Source: Mycolicibacterium sphagni (GTDB lineage Bacteria > Actinomycetota > Actinomycetes > Mycobacteriales > Mycobacteriaceae). Taken from it: 64,000 nucleotides of DNA. The translations under genes and the position numbers were made by a program. The notes beneath the pieces were generated by a model, which saw only the letters and a list, made by a program, of their open reading frames with translations, made no database searches and was not told where the DNA came from. Below are positions 1 to 9,213 of this stretch, one piece after another; position 1 is the first letter of the stretch; every line of letters begins with the position of its first letter. The stretch covers positions 37,570 through 101,569 of the forward strand of contig NZ_NOZR01000024.1 of the NCBI RefSeq assembly GCF_002250655.1. The letters are read 5' to 3'.

Positions 1-2
1 GC

Positions 3-3000
3 GCCGACTATCTGCGCTATCTGTCCGTCGTGCGGGACAACGTCCGTGCTCAGGCCGCCGAGCAGCGGGCCAGTCTGGAGTGGTCGCATCCTGATCCTGC
101 AGCGCTGGCGTCGATTCCAGGATCACAGAGACAATGGGAGCGCGACCCGCCAGACCGGGATTTCCTCGTGGTGCGCACCGGCCTGCATGACGTGCCGCTG
201 GATACGGCGTTGCGCGTCAGGGACACCGCCGACGAGGTGGATTTAGAACCCGTGGCACACAGTGCCCTGCGCAGTCTGCTCGATGTCCAGCGAACCGTCC
301 GCCGCGCCCCGGCCGGAATCGACCTCTCGACGATTTCCCGGCTGACGCTTGTCGGTGACGGCGATGCCGCGCGCGCGGCGCTGCGGGCATGGATTGCGCA
401 GGCTGTCACTTGGCACGACCCAAGTCTGCTCGGCGTGGCACTGGCCAGCCCTGACCTGGACGGGCCAAATTGGGCATGGCTGAAATGGCTTGCTCACGTA
501 GATATTTCAGGCGTCCTCGACGGCGTGGGCTCGGCGCGTTATCTCAGCGCCGATCCCGATGAGCTGGTCGCCAAGATCGGGCCGGTGCTCGCCGAACGGC
601 CGATGTTCGGCGATGAGGGGGGCCGCGGTCTGCGCCATCTGCTGATTGTGGTCGACGATCCCGGATATGACCTGTCGGCGTCGGTGTTGTCGGCAGGCTG
701 GGCCGGCGTCACCGTCGTTCACGTCAGCCGGGCCGAACCCCACCGCGAGCAGTATTCGGATCCTGAACGGCCAGTCCTCAGGATCTCTGACGGCGCCATT
801 CAGCGTTGGGGCGCCGACGGATGGCAGCCCTACGTGGACAGCGCCGATCAGCTATCCACCGAGGACACGGCGCATCTGGCCCGTCTCCTGGCGCGATGGG
901 ACTCCAATCCCACGCACGCCGGCTTGCGCTCAGCGGCCGTCAGCGGTGCCACCTTCACCACTTTGCTCGACATCGATGACGCCACCCAGCTCGACGTGCC
1001 CGCATTATGGGCGCCGCGTGATCGTGACCGCGAGCTTCGGGTACCGATCGGTGTGACCGCCACCGGCGAGCCGCTGTACTTCGACCTCAAAGACGAGGCC
1101 GAGGGTGGCATGGGGCCGCACGGCCTGATGATCGGTATGACCGGCTCGGGCAAGTCACAGACCCTGATGTCAATCCTGCTGTCCCTGCTGACAACTCACT
1201 CAGCTGAGCGACTGATCGTCATCTACGCCGACTTCAAGGGCGAGGCTGGCGCCGACATCTTCCGCGACTTCCCTCAGGTCGTGGCGGTCATCTCGAACAT
1301 GGCAGAAAAGAAATCACTCGCGGACCGATTCGCCGACACATTGCGCGGTGAAGTCGCTCGCCGGGAGATCCTGCTGCGCGAAGCGGGACGACGAGTGCAG
1401 GGCAGCGCGTTCAACTCTGTCACCGAGTACGAAGCGGCGATCGCGGCCGGCTACGACCTGCCCGCGCTGCCGACCCTGTTCGTGGTCGCCGACGAGTTCA
1501 CGCTGATGCTCGCCGATCACCCCGAATACGCGGAACTGTTCGATTATGTTGCGCGCAAGGGCCGGTCGTTTCGAATCCACATCCTGTTCGCGTCGCAGAC
1601 GCTGGACGTGGGACGGATCAAGGATATTGACAAGAACACGTCATATCGGATCGGCCTCAAGGTTGCCAGTCCGTCGGCGTCACGTCAGATCATCGGTGTC
1701 GAGGATGCCTTTCACATTGAGTCGGGCAAGGAATACAAGGGCGTCGGTTTCCTGGTACCGGCGCCGGGGGCGGAGCCGGTCAAATTCCGCGGCACGTATG
1801 TCGACGGCATCTACGATCCGCCTCGGCGGCCCAGATCCTATGTGGTGCCGACTGATCCCCGCCCGCAACTGTTCACCGCCGCAGAGGTTGGTATCGACGA
1901 GGATGTCGTCGTCGTGTCCGGCGACGATAGTGTGTCGAGGGCCGCGCCCAAGAAGCTCATCGCTACCATCGGCCAACAATTGGCCACGTTCGGTCCGCGT
2001 GCGCCGAGAGTGTGGCTGCCGCCGCTCGACGACCCGATCCCGCTGGCCGAGGTTCTCGCCGACTCCGACATCCCAACGGGTGTGGGACGGTGGCCGCTCG
2101 GCGAGATCGACCGCCCGTTCGACATGCGTCGCGACCCGCTTGTCTTCGATGCTACCTCCGCCGCCGGAAATATGATGATCCATGGCGGTGCCAAGTCCGG
2201 GAAATCCACTGCGCTGCAAACATTTATTCTCTCGGCAGCCGCACTGCATTCACCCGACGAGGTGTCGTTCTACTGCGTCGACTACGGTGGCGGCCAACTG
2301 CGGGCACTAGAGGATCTCGCCCATGTCGGCAGCGTCGCGTCGCCGCTGGAGGCTGAGAGAATCCGGCGTACCTTCGGCGAACTCGATCAGCTCCTGGAAG
2401 AAAGGCGGCGGGCCGGGTACGGGGTTGGGAATCCGCACGTCTTTCTCGTGATCGACAACTTGTATGCCTTCAGCCGTGACAACACCGACCAGTTCAATAC
2501 GCGCAACCCACTCTTGACGAAGGTGACCGAACTGGCCAACGCCGGTCTGTCGTACGGCATCCACGTCGTCATCACCACCCCGAACTGGCTCGAGGTGCCG
2601 CTGGCCATGCGCGACGGGCTGGGTCTTCGTCTGGAGCTCCGGCTGCCTGATCCGCGTGACAGCAACGTTCGCATCGCGGGCGCACTGCGCCGGCCCGCCG
2701 ATTCGGTGCCCTACGAACAACCGGGTCGGGGTCTGACCATGGCGGCCGAACATTTTCTTTTCGCCAAGCCCGAGCTCAGCCAGATTCCACAGCTCAATGC
2801 CCGCTACCCCGGGCAGTCGGCCGCTCGGGTGCGGCTGCTTTCCGCGGAGCTCGCACCCGCACAGATCGCACCCCTCTATATCGGGCCCGAGCAGGTGGTC
2901 ATCGGCCAGTCCGAGCGGGATCTCGCCCCGGTGGCGCTCAACTTCGCCGCGCATCCGCTGCTGATGGTGTTGGGCGACAGCAAGTCCGGTAAGACGACTC

Positions 3001-3641
3001 TGATGCGCCACGTAATCCGGACACTGCGCGAGAATTCGACCGCCGACCGGCTCGCGTTCACCGTGCTGGACCGGCGACTGCGGCTCGTCGACGAGCCGCT
3101 GTTTCCGGACAACGAGTACACGGCGAACACCGACCGCATCATCCCGGCAATGCTGGGGCTATCGGCGATCGTCGAGGGTCGCCGTCCGCCAGCCGGGTTG
3201 TCGACGGCTGAGCTGATGAAGTGGACCTTCACCGGGCATACGCACTACCTGCTGGTCGATGACGTCGACCAGCTCCCGGATGGCGCGGCAATGTCAGGGC
3301 TCTACGTCGGGCACCGACCATGGACTCCGTTGATCGGATTGCTCTCCGAGGCAGCCGATCTCGGGTTGCGGGTGATCGTCACCGCGCGCGCGTCTGGCTC
3401 GGCCCAAGCATTGATGACGAATCCGTTGTTGCGGCGGATGAACGATCTACAGGCCACGACGCTCATGTTGTCGGGTAATCCGCAGGACAGCGCCAAGATT
3501 CGCGGTCACCGGTTCAGCAGATCAGTGCCGGGGCGCGGAATGCTGCTCGACGAGTCCGACGCGCCGACCTATCTGCAGCTTGTCAATCCGTTGATCGGCT
3601 CGCCGGTCGGCGGCCCCGACGTAATCGATGGGAACGTGTGA
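3..3641 (+). CDS. eccC3: ESX-3 type VII secretion ATPase EccC3 (5'-truncated by window edge)
   Basis: This is the membrane-anchored FtsK/SpoIIIE-type motor that recognises Esx and PE/PPE substrates and powers secretion. The frame is open to the left edge (it begins ADYLRYLS), so the N-terminal transmembrane anchor lies outside the window. Three ATPase domains are visible: the first with Walker A GMTGSGKSQ and Walker B FVVADE, the second with GGAKSGKST and FLVIDN, the third with LGDSKSGKTT and LLVDD. As is usual for EccC, domains 2 and 3 have weaker Walker B motifs than domain 1. The stop overlaps the start of the PE gene, consistent with the head of an ESX operon. Assignment to ESX-3 rests mainly on the EsxG/EsxH downstream. 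Confidence 0.93.
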   Translation, partial: ADYLRYLSVVRDNVRAQAAEQRASLEWSHPDPAALASIPGSQRQWERDPPDRDFLVVRTGLHDVPLDTALRVRDTADEVDLEPVAHSALRSLLDVQRTVRRAPAGIDLSTISRLTLVGDGDAARAALRAWIAQAVTWHDPSLLGVALASPDLDGPNWAWLKWLAHVDISGVLDGVGSARYLSADPDELVAKIGPVLAERPMFGDEGGRGLRHLLIVVDDPGYDLSASVLSAGWAGVTVVHVSRAEPHREQYSDPERPVLRISDGAIQRWGADGWQPYVDSADQLSTEDTAHLARLLARWDSNPTHAGLRSAAVSGATFTTLLDIDDATQLDVPALWAPRDRDRELRVPIGVTATGEPLYFDLKDEAEGGMGPHGLMIGMTGSGKSQTLMSILLSLLTTHSAERLIVIYADFKGEAGADIFRDFPQVVAVISNMAEKKSLADRFADTLRGEVARREILLREAGRRVQGSAFNSVTEYEAAIAAGYDLPALPTLFVVADEFTLMLADHPEYAELFDYVARKGRSFRIHILFASQTLDVGRIKDIDKNTSYRIGLKVASPSASRQIIGVEDAFHIESGKEYKGVGFLVPAPGAEPVKFRGTYVDGIYDPPRRPRSYVVPTDPRPQLFTAAEVGIDEDVVVVSGDDSVSRAAPKKLIATIGQQLATFGPRAPRVWLPPLDDPIPLAEVLADSDIPTGVGRWPLGEIDRPFDMRRDPLVFDATSAAGNMMIHGGAKSGKSTALQTFILSAAALHSPDEVSFYCVDYGGGQLRALEDLAHVGSVASPLEAERIRRTFGELDQLLEERRRAGYGVGNPHVFLVIDNLYAFSRDNTDQFNTRNPLLTKVTELANAGLSYGIHVVITTPNWLEVPLAMRDGLGLRLELRLPDPRDSNVRIAGALRRPADSVPYEQPGRGLTMAAEHFLFAKPELSQIPQLNARYPGQSAARVRLLSAELAPAQIAPLYIGPEQVVIGQSERDLAPVALNFAAHPLLMVLGDSKSGKTTLMRHVIRTLRENSTADRLAFTVLDRRLRLVDEPLFPDNEYTANTDRIIPAMLGLSAIVEGRRPPAGLSTAELMKWTFTGHTHYLLVDDVDQLPDGAAMSGLYVGHRPWTPLIGLLSEAADLGLRVIVTARASGSAQALMTNPLLRRMNDLQATTLMLSGNPQDSAKIRGHRFSRSVPGRGMLLDESDAPTYLQLVNPLIGSPVGGPDVIDGNV

Positions 3642-3952
3642 TGGTACTGAACGTTGTCCCCGAGGGCCTGGCGGCCGCCAGCGCGGCGGTCGAGGCCCTG
3701 AGTGCACGGCTGGCTACCATCCACGCGGCCGCGGCCCCACTCATCACCGCGGTGCTGCCACCTGCCGGCGATGCCGTGTCGGTGCAGGCGGCGCTGACCT
3801 GCGGGGCGAAGGGATCCGAGCACACCGTTGCGGCGTCCGCAGGTGTGGTCGAATTGGGCCGCTCCGGTATGGGTGTGGCGCAATCAGCAGCGAGCTATGT
3901 CGCGGGGGATGGCTTGGCGGCGGCGTCCTTTGGCGGTCAGGGGGTCGGCTGA
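3641..3952 (+). CDS. PE family protein, PE5-like
   Basis: A 103-residue PE protein, the size of M. tuberculosis PE5, which it resembles throughout (start M-x-L-x-VVPEGLAAASAAVEAL). A type VII secretion signal YxxxD is seen near the C-terminus (YVAGD). The ATG at 3641 overlaps the eccC3 stop and matches the PE5 start; an in-frame GTG at 3638 would add one residue. In other mycobacteria PE5 is followed by PPE4, with which it pairs and which EspG3 recognises. Here only 54 bases separate PE from esxG, so its PPE partner must be elsewhere; the PPE gene at 13068 is the obvious candidate. Confidence 0.9.
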   Translation: MVLNVVPEGLAAASAAVEALSARLATIHAAAAPLITAVLPPAGDAVSVQAALTCGAKGSEHTVAASAGVVELGRSGMGVAQSAASYVAGDGLAAASFGGQGVG

Positions 3953-4006
3953 GATTTGTGGGGAACCGAAATCGATTGTCGTATGACCTGATTGGAGATG
4001 AAGAAA

Positions 4007-4300
4007 ATGAGTCTTCTCGATGCACACATTCCGCAGCTCGTCGCGTCCGAATCGGCGTTCGGAGCCAAGACGGCGCTGATGCGGAGCACGATCGCACAAG
4101 CCGAGCAGGAGGCCGTCGCGGCCCAGGCATTCCATACGGGCGAGTCGTCGGTGGCCTTCCAGGGCGCGCACGCACGCTTCGTCGAAGCGGCAGCGAAGGT
4201 GAACGCGCTGTTGGACCTCGCTCAGGCGAATCTGGGCGACGCGGGTGCTGCCTATGTAGCGCAGGATTCGGCCGCGGTAAGCACTTACGGGGGATTCTGA
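4007..4300 (+). CDS. esxG: ESX-3 secreted WXG100-type protein EsxG
   Basis: 97 residues, starting MSLLDAHIPQLVAS and nearly collinear with M. tuberculosis EsxG. It forms a helical-hairpin heterodimer with EsxH that is secreted by ESX-3 and linked to siderophore-dependent iron use. The C-terminal YxxxD signal (YVAQD) is present. The ATG at 4007 was chosen from the conserved N-terminus; an in-frame ATG at 3992 would add five non-conserved residues. The stop overlaps the esxH start (TGATG). Confidence 0.95.
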   Translation: MSLLDAHIPQLVASESAFGAKTALMRSTIAQAEQEAVAAQAFHTGESSVAFQGAHARFVEAAAKVNALLDLAQANLGDAGAAYVAQDSAAVSTYGGF

Positions 4301-4587
4301 TGTCTCAGATCATGTACAACTATCCGGCCATGCTCGGTCATGCCGGCGATATGGCGAGCTATGCCGGCACATTGCAGGCGGTAGGCGCCGATATTTCAGC
4401 CGAGCAGGCCGCGTTGCGGGGCGCCTGGCAGGGCGACACAGGGATGACCTACCAGGTGTGGCAGGCCCAATGGAACAGCGCTATGGAGGAATTGGTGCGC
4501 GCCTATCGTGCCATGGCCTCGACGCACGAAACAAATACGCTCGCCATGCAGGCACGAGATCGGGCCGAAGGAGCTAAGTGGGGTTGA
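4300..4587 (+). CDS. esxH: ESX-3 secreted protein EsxH (TB10.4-like)
   Basis: 95 residues starting MSQIMYNYPAMLGHAG, with the WxG turn (AWQGD) typical of the family. EsxH pairs with EsxG. M. tuberculosis EsxH binds zinc through His14, His70, His76 and Glu77. Here H14, H76 and E77 are kept but residue 70 is Arg (AYRAM), so the zinc site is incomplete. The gene overlaps the esxG stop by one base. Confidence 0.95.
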   Translation: MSQIMYNYPAMLGHAGDMASYAGTLQAVGADISAEQAALRGAWQGDTGMTYQVWQAQWNSAMEELVRAYRAMASTHETNTLAMQARDRAEGAKWG

Positions 4588-4608
4588 TCCGACCAGGCGG
4601 GGCGGGAC

Positions 4609-5457
4609 ATGCCTGTGGCTGACGCGGTCGAGCTGTCTGTGGAGGCGGCCTGGTTTATCGCGGACAATGCCGGCCTCGGCACATTTCCCTGGGTGCTTGC
4701 GATCACACCGCCGTATCGTGACGTGTCCGAACGCGGGGTGTTCGCGTCGCGACAGATCGCCGAGCTGACGCGGCTCGGAGTGATGGCCCAGGGCACGATC
4801 GACCCCGTTGTGCAGCAGTGGATCCGGGTCGTCTGCCGACCGGAGCGCTGGCTGGAGTTGCGCTACGTGGGTGGCGCCCACCCGTCGGCCCTCCGACTCC
4901 GCGGCATTGTCGCGTTCCGGGGCGGTCAGATCGTGGTCGCGCTGCGCAACGCCCAGCTTGTCACCTTTACCACGGTGGAAATCGTTTCCGGACTGGCGAT
5001 GTCATCGGTGATCACCGCCGGGCTGTTGGGGCGTTCACCGGCGCACTTCGACGAATTCGCGCTTCCGTTGCGGGTTGGTGCCCGGGCGGACCAGCAGCTC
5101 CGCGAGGGTGCGGCGCTGTCCGACGTGATGAGTAACCTCGGGATCCCGGAGTCCGCCCGCGCGGTTGTCCGAGCCGTCTTCGAGGGGCCGACCGGCTACG
5201 TCGAAGTGGTCGCCGGGCAATGTGCCGGTGTTGCCACGGTCCTCGCCGAGGTTGGAATTGCTGTGGTGGACAACTCTATTGGGCGCCTAGTGGTCAGCTC
5301 CACCCGCGCGTTCGACGGCGAGTGGGTGTCGGTTTTTGCGCCGGGGACAGACATGGCGATCGCCGTGGCCATCGAACAGCTGACCGCGGCCCTGCCGGAT
5401 GGCCCGTGGTTCTCACCGCTGCAACCAGTTCGCGACTTCACCGCCCAGAGAATCTGA
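4609..5457 (+). CDS. espG3: ESX-3 secretion chaperone EspG3
   Basis: 282 residues, the usual EspG size. EspG proteins are cytosolic chaperones that bind the tip of PPE proteins in PE-PPE dimers and keep them soluble for their cognate ESX machine. Placement directly after esxH and before eccD matches every known ESX-3 locus. The sequence has the alternating beta-rich pattern of EspG (for example LELRYVGG, RGIVAFRGGQIVVALR). The ATG follows 21 bases after esxH. With no PPE gene in this operon, its client is probably the PE gene at 3641 paired with the PPE at 13068 or another PPE elsewhere. Confidence 0.9.
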   Translation: MPVADAVELSVEAAWFIADNAGLGTFPWVLAITPPYRDVSERGVFASRQIAELTRLGVMAQGTIDPVVQQWIRVVCRPERWLELRYVGGAHPSALRLRGIVAFRGGQIVVALRNAQLVTFTTVEIVSGLAMSSVITAGLLGRSPAHFDEFALPLRVGARADQQLREGAALSDVMSNLGIPESARAVVRAVFEGPTGYVEVVAGQCAGVATVLAEVGIAVVDNSIGRLVVSSTRAFDGEWVSVFAPGTDMAIAVAIEQLTAALPDGPWFSPLQPVRDFTAQRI

Positions 5458-5471
5458 AAGAGAACGACTAG

Positions 5472-6893
5472 ATGACTGACATCTCGGCGCCGGCCGACAG
5501 CATTCCGGCACTGCCCATCGTGCGAGTGGCGATACTCGCCGACAGCCGGGTCGTGGACATGGCGCTCCCGTCGGAGTTGCCTCTGCGTGAGATCCTGCCG
5601 GCGATTCGTCGGCTCTTGCCTGCCACGGCTGGCTCGGGCGAGACGACAGCTGACGCGGCGCCACGACCGCTGAGCCTGGCAGCCGTCGGTGGCGCGCCGT
5701 TCTCGCTGGATGCCAGCCTGGACACCGTCGGTGTCGTCGACGGCGATCTGCTTGCCCTCCAACCTGTTCCGTCGGGGCCGTCGGCTCCTGGTGTCGTGGA
5801 GGATGTTGCCGACGCTGCGGTTATCTTCTCGGCGTCGCGTCTCCGGCCGTGGGGGACTGCTGACATCCGGATCATTGCCCGCGTTGCCGTCGTCGCGTTC
5901 ATACTCGCCGCCACGGCGTTGGCAGTCGTCGACCGCATCACCACCGGCGGTGTCGTCGGTTTGTATGCGGTGAGCGGAATAGCTGCGGCTGCCGTCATCG
6001 CCACGCTGCTGGCGCGCGCGCGCGAGCACCTTTGTGCGGGGGAGCTGTCGGTGGCCGCGCTGGTTCCGGTCGGGGCCGGACTCGCCTTGGCAGTTGGTGA
6101 CCTCAACCCTGCGCTGGTCATGCTGGCAGCCGCTGGGGTTACCGCCTGGTCGCTGATCTGCTTGATCATCGCTGACCGGTGCATCGCGTTCTTTGCCGCA
6201 ACGAGCGTCATCGGCGCGGCGATTCTGATCGCGGCTGCGGTGGCCCAGACCTGGGAGCTACCACTGCCGACGCTGGGCTGCGGACTACTTGCCGCTGCTC
6301 TTCTAGTGGCAGTTCAAGCGGCCCAACTGTCGGCGTTGACAGCGCGTTTGCCACTTCCTGTCATCCCCGCGCCAGGTGACCCCACTCCGTCGGCACCGGA
6401 GACGCGGGTGCTTGAAGATCTGCCTCGTCGCGTCCGGATCAGCGAGGCGCACCAGGCCGGGTTCGTCGCGGGCTCGGTGGTGTTGTCGATCCTGGGCTCA
6501 GGGGCCCTAGTCGAACGACCGGATTCGGTTGGGACATGGGCTTGGTACGCGGTGATCGCAACATCGGCTGCCGCGGTACTGCGCGCCCGTGTCTGGGACA
6601 TCGCCGCCTGCAAGGCATGGCTGCTGGTGCAGCCCATCATCGTGTCGATTGGCCTGCTGGTGCTGTTCCTCATCGCGGGCACGCGACTGCCAGCAGTAGG
6701 TGCTCTGGTCGCCCTGGGGGTCCTGACCGCGGCGTTCGTGACAGCTTCGGTGAACCCGGGCCTCACTGATCCGGAGAGGTATTCACTGCCCCTTCGCCGG
6801 CTGGTCGGCTTTCTCGCCGCCGCTGTCGATGCGTCCCTGATTCCGGTTCTGGCCTACCTGGTGGGACTGTTCGGTTGGGTGCTCGATAGATGA
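5472..6893 (+). CDS. eccD3: ESX-3 membrane channel protein EccD3
   Basis: 473 residues: an N-terminal ubiquitin-like domain (about residues 12-100) followed by about 11 hydrophobic segments (from about residue 135 to the end), the EccD layout. EccD dimers form the bulk of the inner-membrane pore of the type VII complex. It is preceded by espG3 with a 14-base gap and its TGA overlaps the mycP3 ATG (ATGA). Confidence 0.94.
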   Translation: MTDISAPADSIPALPIVRVAILADSRVVDMALPSELPLREILPAIRRLLPATAGSGETTADAAPRPLSLAAVGGAPFSLDASLDTVGVVDGDLLALQPVPSGPSAPGVVEDVADAAVIFSASRLRPWGTADIRIIARVAVVAFILAATALAVVDRITTGGVVGLYAVSGIAAAAVIATLLARAREHLCAGELSVAALVPVGAGLALAVGDLNPALVMLAAAGVTAWSLICLIIADRCIAFFAATSVIGAAILIAAAVAQTWELPLPTLGCGLLAAALLVAVQAAQLSALTARLPLPVIPAPGDPTPSAPETRVLEDLPRRVRISEAHQAGFVAGSVVLSILGSGALVERPDSVGTWAWYAVIATSAAAVLRARVWDIAACKAWLLVQPIIVSIGLLVLFLIAGTRLPAVGALVALGVLTAAFVTASVNPGLTDPERYSLPLRRLVGFLAAAVDASLIPVLAYLVGLFGWVLDR

Positions 6894-8272
6894 CCCGGCC
6901 CGGGCTGCGTGTGGTCGCCGCCGGCTTGGCAGTCCTTGTCGTCATGAGCCCGTCGGCGTGGGCGGTCGACCCCCCTTCTGTCGAATCCGGCACCGCGCTG
7001 CCGGCTGGCGGTGCCGGACCTGCCGCCGCCATGGTGCAGCGCTCGGAATGCGTGACAACCGGCGTCATGCCCGGGACTGACCCGGGTGCCCTCTCACTTC
7101 ACCAGCAGATGCTGAATCTGCCTGGAGCGTGGACGTTTTCGAGGGGAGAAGGCCAGCTCGTCGCGGTGATCGACACCGGAGTCACACCGGGGCCGCGACT
7201 GCCCAATGTCGAGGGTGGCGGCGACTTTGTCTCGACCACAGATGGATTGACCGACTGTGACGGTCACGGCACCGCCGTGGCCGGGATCATCGGTGGCCAA
7301 CCCGGGGCTGATGCCTTCTCAGGAGTGGCGCCCGCGGCCCGGCTGCTGTCGATCAGGCAGACGTCGGCCGCGTACTCGCCGCGCGAACAGGACGACGATC
7401 CAGCGGCAGTCAAGGTGACCACCGATATCTCGGCGCTGGCGCACGCCGTTGTGCGCGCGGCCGACTTGGGCGCGCGGGTCATCAATATCTCACTGACGTT
7501 GTGCCCCGGTGCCGGCACCAGCGTGGACCAGCAGGCGCTTGGCGCGGCGCTGCGCTATGCCGCGGTCGACAAAGATGCCGTCATCGTCGCCGCCGCCGGG
7601 GACGTCGGTGTGACAACGCTTTCCGGCGGCGCCGACTGTCAGGCCAACCCGATCAGCGCAGCGGGCGACCGTGACGACCCCCGGAACTGGCAAGGCACCA
7701 CGTCTGTCTCTGTGCCGTCGTGGTGGCAACCCTATGTGCTCTCGGTGGGCTCTGTGACGACCAGCGGAGTGCCCTCCGCCTTCTCCATGCCCGGGCCGTG
7801 GTTGGGCATCGCGGCCCCAGGCGAGGATGTGGTATCGATTGGCAACGGCCCCGCCGCAGGCTTGGTCAACGGAATAGCCGGTGCTCGTGGACAGTGGGTG
7901 GCCCTCACTGGTACCGGCTACGCCGCGGCGTACGTCTCCGGTGTCGCGGCATTGGTTCGCAGTCGGTTTCCGGATATGCCTGCCGCGCAGGTGGTCCGCC
8001 GGCTGCAGACGACTGCCCACGAGGGGGCCCAGGCTCCCTCGAATCTGATGGGTGCGGGCGCACTCGATCCGGTGGCAGCGTTGACATGGGAACTGCCGGT
8101 GCCTGATTCCGGTCGGGCCGGCACCGAGCCCGTCCGGATCGCCGCGCCGGCCGCACCGCAAGTCCGGGATCACTCGGCGCGCACGATCGCGTTCGGCGGC
8201 ACCTTGGCATTGACGTTGGCGGTGATCGGCACCGCATACGCGGCACATCGACGGAAGGACCGCCACGAGTGA
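6890..8272 (+). CDS. mycP3: Mycosin MycP3-like protein with mutated active site (probable pseudo-protease)
   Basis: 460 residues: signal peptide (1-25), subtilisin-like domain and C-terminal transmembrane helix (about 432-452), the mycosin architecture. The catalytic Asp (D95, VIDTGV) and His (H126, DGHGT) are present. The nucleophile motif normally GTS reads GTGYAA, so the serine is Gly343 (codon GGC, 7916-7918). The oxyanion-hole Asn normally in AAAGN is Asp238 (codon GAC, 7601-7603). The rest of the fold is intact with no frameshift, and overlaps with eccD3 and eccE3 are kept, so it is probably expressed. From family knowledge, mycosins are needed to stabilise the ESX complex independently of proteolysis, which could explain retention. 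Confidence 0.92.
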   Translation: MTRPGLRVVAAGLAVLVVMSPSAWAVDPPSVESGTALPAGGAGPAAAMVQRSECVTTGVMPGTDPGALSLHQQMLNLPGAWTFSRGEGQLVAVIDTGVTPGPRLPNVEGGGDFVSTTDGLTDCDGHGTAVAGIIGGQPGADAFSGVAPAARLLSIRQTSAAYSPREQDDDPAAVKVTTDISALAHAVVRAADLGARVINISLTLCPGAGTSVDQQALGAALRYAAVDKDAVIVAAAGDVGVTTLSGGADCQANPISAAGDRDDPRNWQGTTSVSVPSWWQPYVLSVGSVTTSGVPSAFSMPGPWLGIAAPGEDVVSIGNGPAAGLVNGIAGARGQWVALTGTGYAAAYVSGVAALVRSRFPDMPAAQVVRRLQTTAHEGAQAPSNLMGAGALDPVAALTWELPVPDSGRAGTEPVRIAAPAAPQVRDHSARTIAFGGTLALTLAVIGTAYAAHRRKDRHE

Positions 8273-9213
8273 GGATCGTCTTGCCTGGCACCGGCAGAGT
8301 GGCGCTGGCACTCGTGGTTGTAATCCCGGCCGTGATGGCCTATCCATGGCATACGGAGCCGCACCGATGGGCATTCGCGGTAGCGGCTGCGGTGGTGCTG
8401 GCTCTCTTCGGGTCGTGGCGCGGCTTGCATGTGACCACAATTCTCATGCGCCGCCTGGTGCTATTGCGTCGGAAGCAACGCCGCGAGCGTGGAGCCCATC
8501 AGCTGGTGGAACAGATCGGCGCCGACGCGCGCACCACGGTGGTGCTGAGAGTGGTCGACGCCGGTGCGCAGGACCTTCCGGTCGACCTGATCGCCGGCTA
8601 CCTTGATCGCTACGGTGTGCGCTGCGAATCAGTGCGGCTCACCAGTCGCGACACTGCCATCGGACGAACCACATGGATCGGTCTGACCATGTCGGCGGCG
8701 GCGAATCTGACTGCATTGCAAGCACGGTCGACGAGAATTCCACTGCGGAAGACGGCCGACCTCACCGCACGTCGCCTCGCCGACGAGCTTCGTGAACGTG
8801 GGTGGGCGGTGACGGCCACCGATCTCAAGATCCCCGACATGCTCGGTCCACAGGTCACCGAGCATTGGCGCGCCGTGGCCGACGGGCAGTCCGGCTATGT
8901 GGCTGCCTACGGGGTCGACGGCGATTCAGTGCCGGAGTCGCTTGCCGCGTTGCGTTCGCATGGATTCGGCGAGGTGTGGACGGCCGTCGAATTGAGCAGG
9001 GGTGGAGTTGCGGTGGCATGTGCGATCCGTACCCCGAACCTGCCAGGGGCAGCCGCGCCCGCGGATGGGCTGGTGTTGCGTCGTGGCGCACAGCGGGACG
9101 CGCTGCGCGCTCTGATCCCGTCGTCGACGAGATCGCTCGACGCGGACGTCTCTGAGGTCGACAGGCGTTCGATCGCGCGATGGATGGCGAACGGTGCCCC
9201 GGTGCGGATATGA
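8269..9213 (+). CDS. eccE3: ESX-3 membrane complex component EccE3
   Basis: 314 residues with two N-terminal transmembrane helices (about 8-25 and 33-50) and a soluble periplasmic/cytosolic region, as in EccE. It lines the periphery of the type VII membrane complex and contacts MycP. GTG start overlaps the mycP3 stop (GTGA); its own stop overlaps the start of the mmpL gene (ATGA). Confidence 0.9.
   Translation: MRIVLPGTGRVALALVVVIPAVMAYPWHTEPHRWAFAVAAAVVLALFGSWRGLHVTTILMRRLVLLRRKQRRERGAHQLVEQIGADARTTVVLRVVDAGAQDLPVDLIAGYLDRYGVRCESVRLTSRDTAIGRTTWIGLTMSAAANLTALQARSTRIPLRKTADLTARRLADELRERGWAVTATDLKIPDMLGPQVTEHWRAVADGQSGYVAAYGVDGDSVPESLAALRSHGFGEVWTAVELSRGGVAVACAIRTPNLPGAAAPADGLVLRRGAQRDALRALIPSSTRSLDADVSEVDRRSIARWMANGAPVRI

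Noticed and set aside
3628..4299. Long open frame fused upstream of esxH
   Set aside because: It overlaps PE and esxG in another frame; the homology-based esxH start is at 4300.
5468..6211. 247-residue minus-strand frame opposite eccD3
   Set aside because: Ala/Ser/Thr/Arg-rich antisense shadow of a clear membrane protein gene.
7490..8440. 316-residue minus-strand frame opposite mycP3/eccE3
   Set aside because: Arg/Pro/Gly-rich antisense shadow; spans two well-supported genes.
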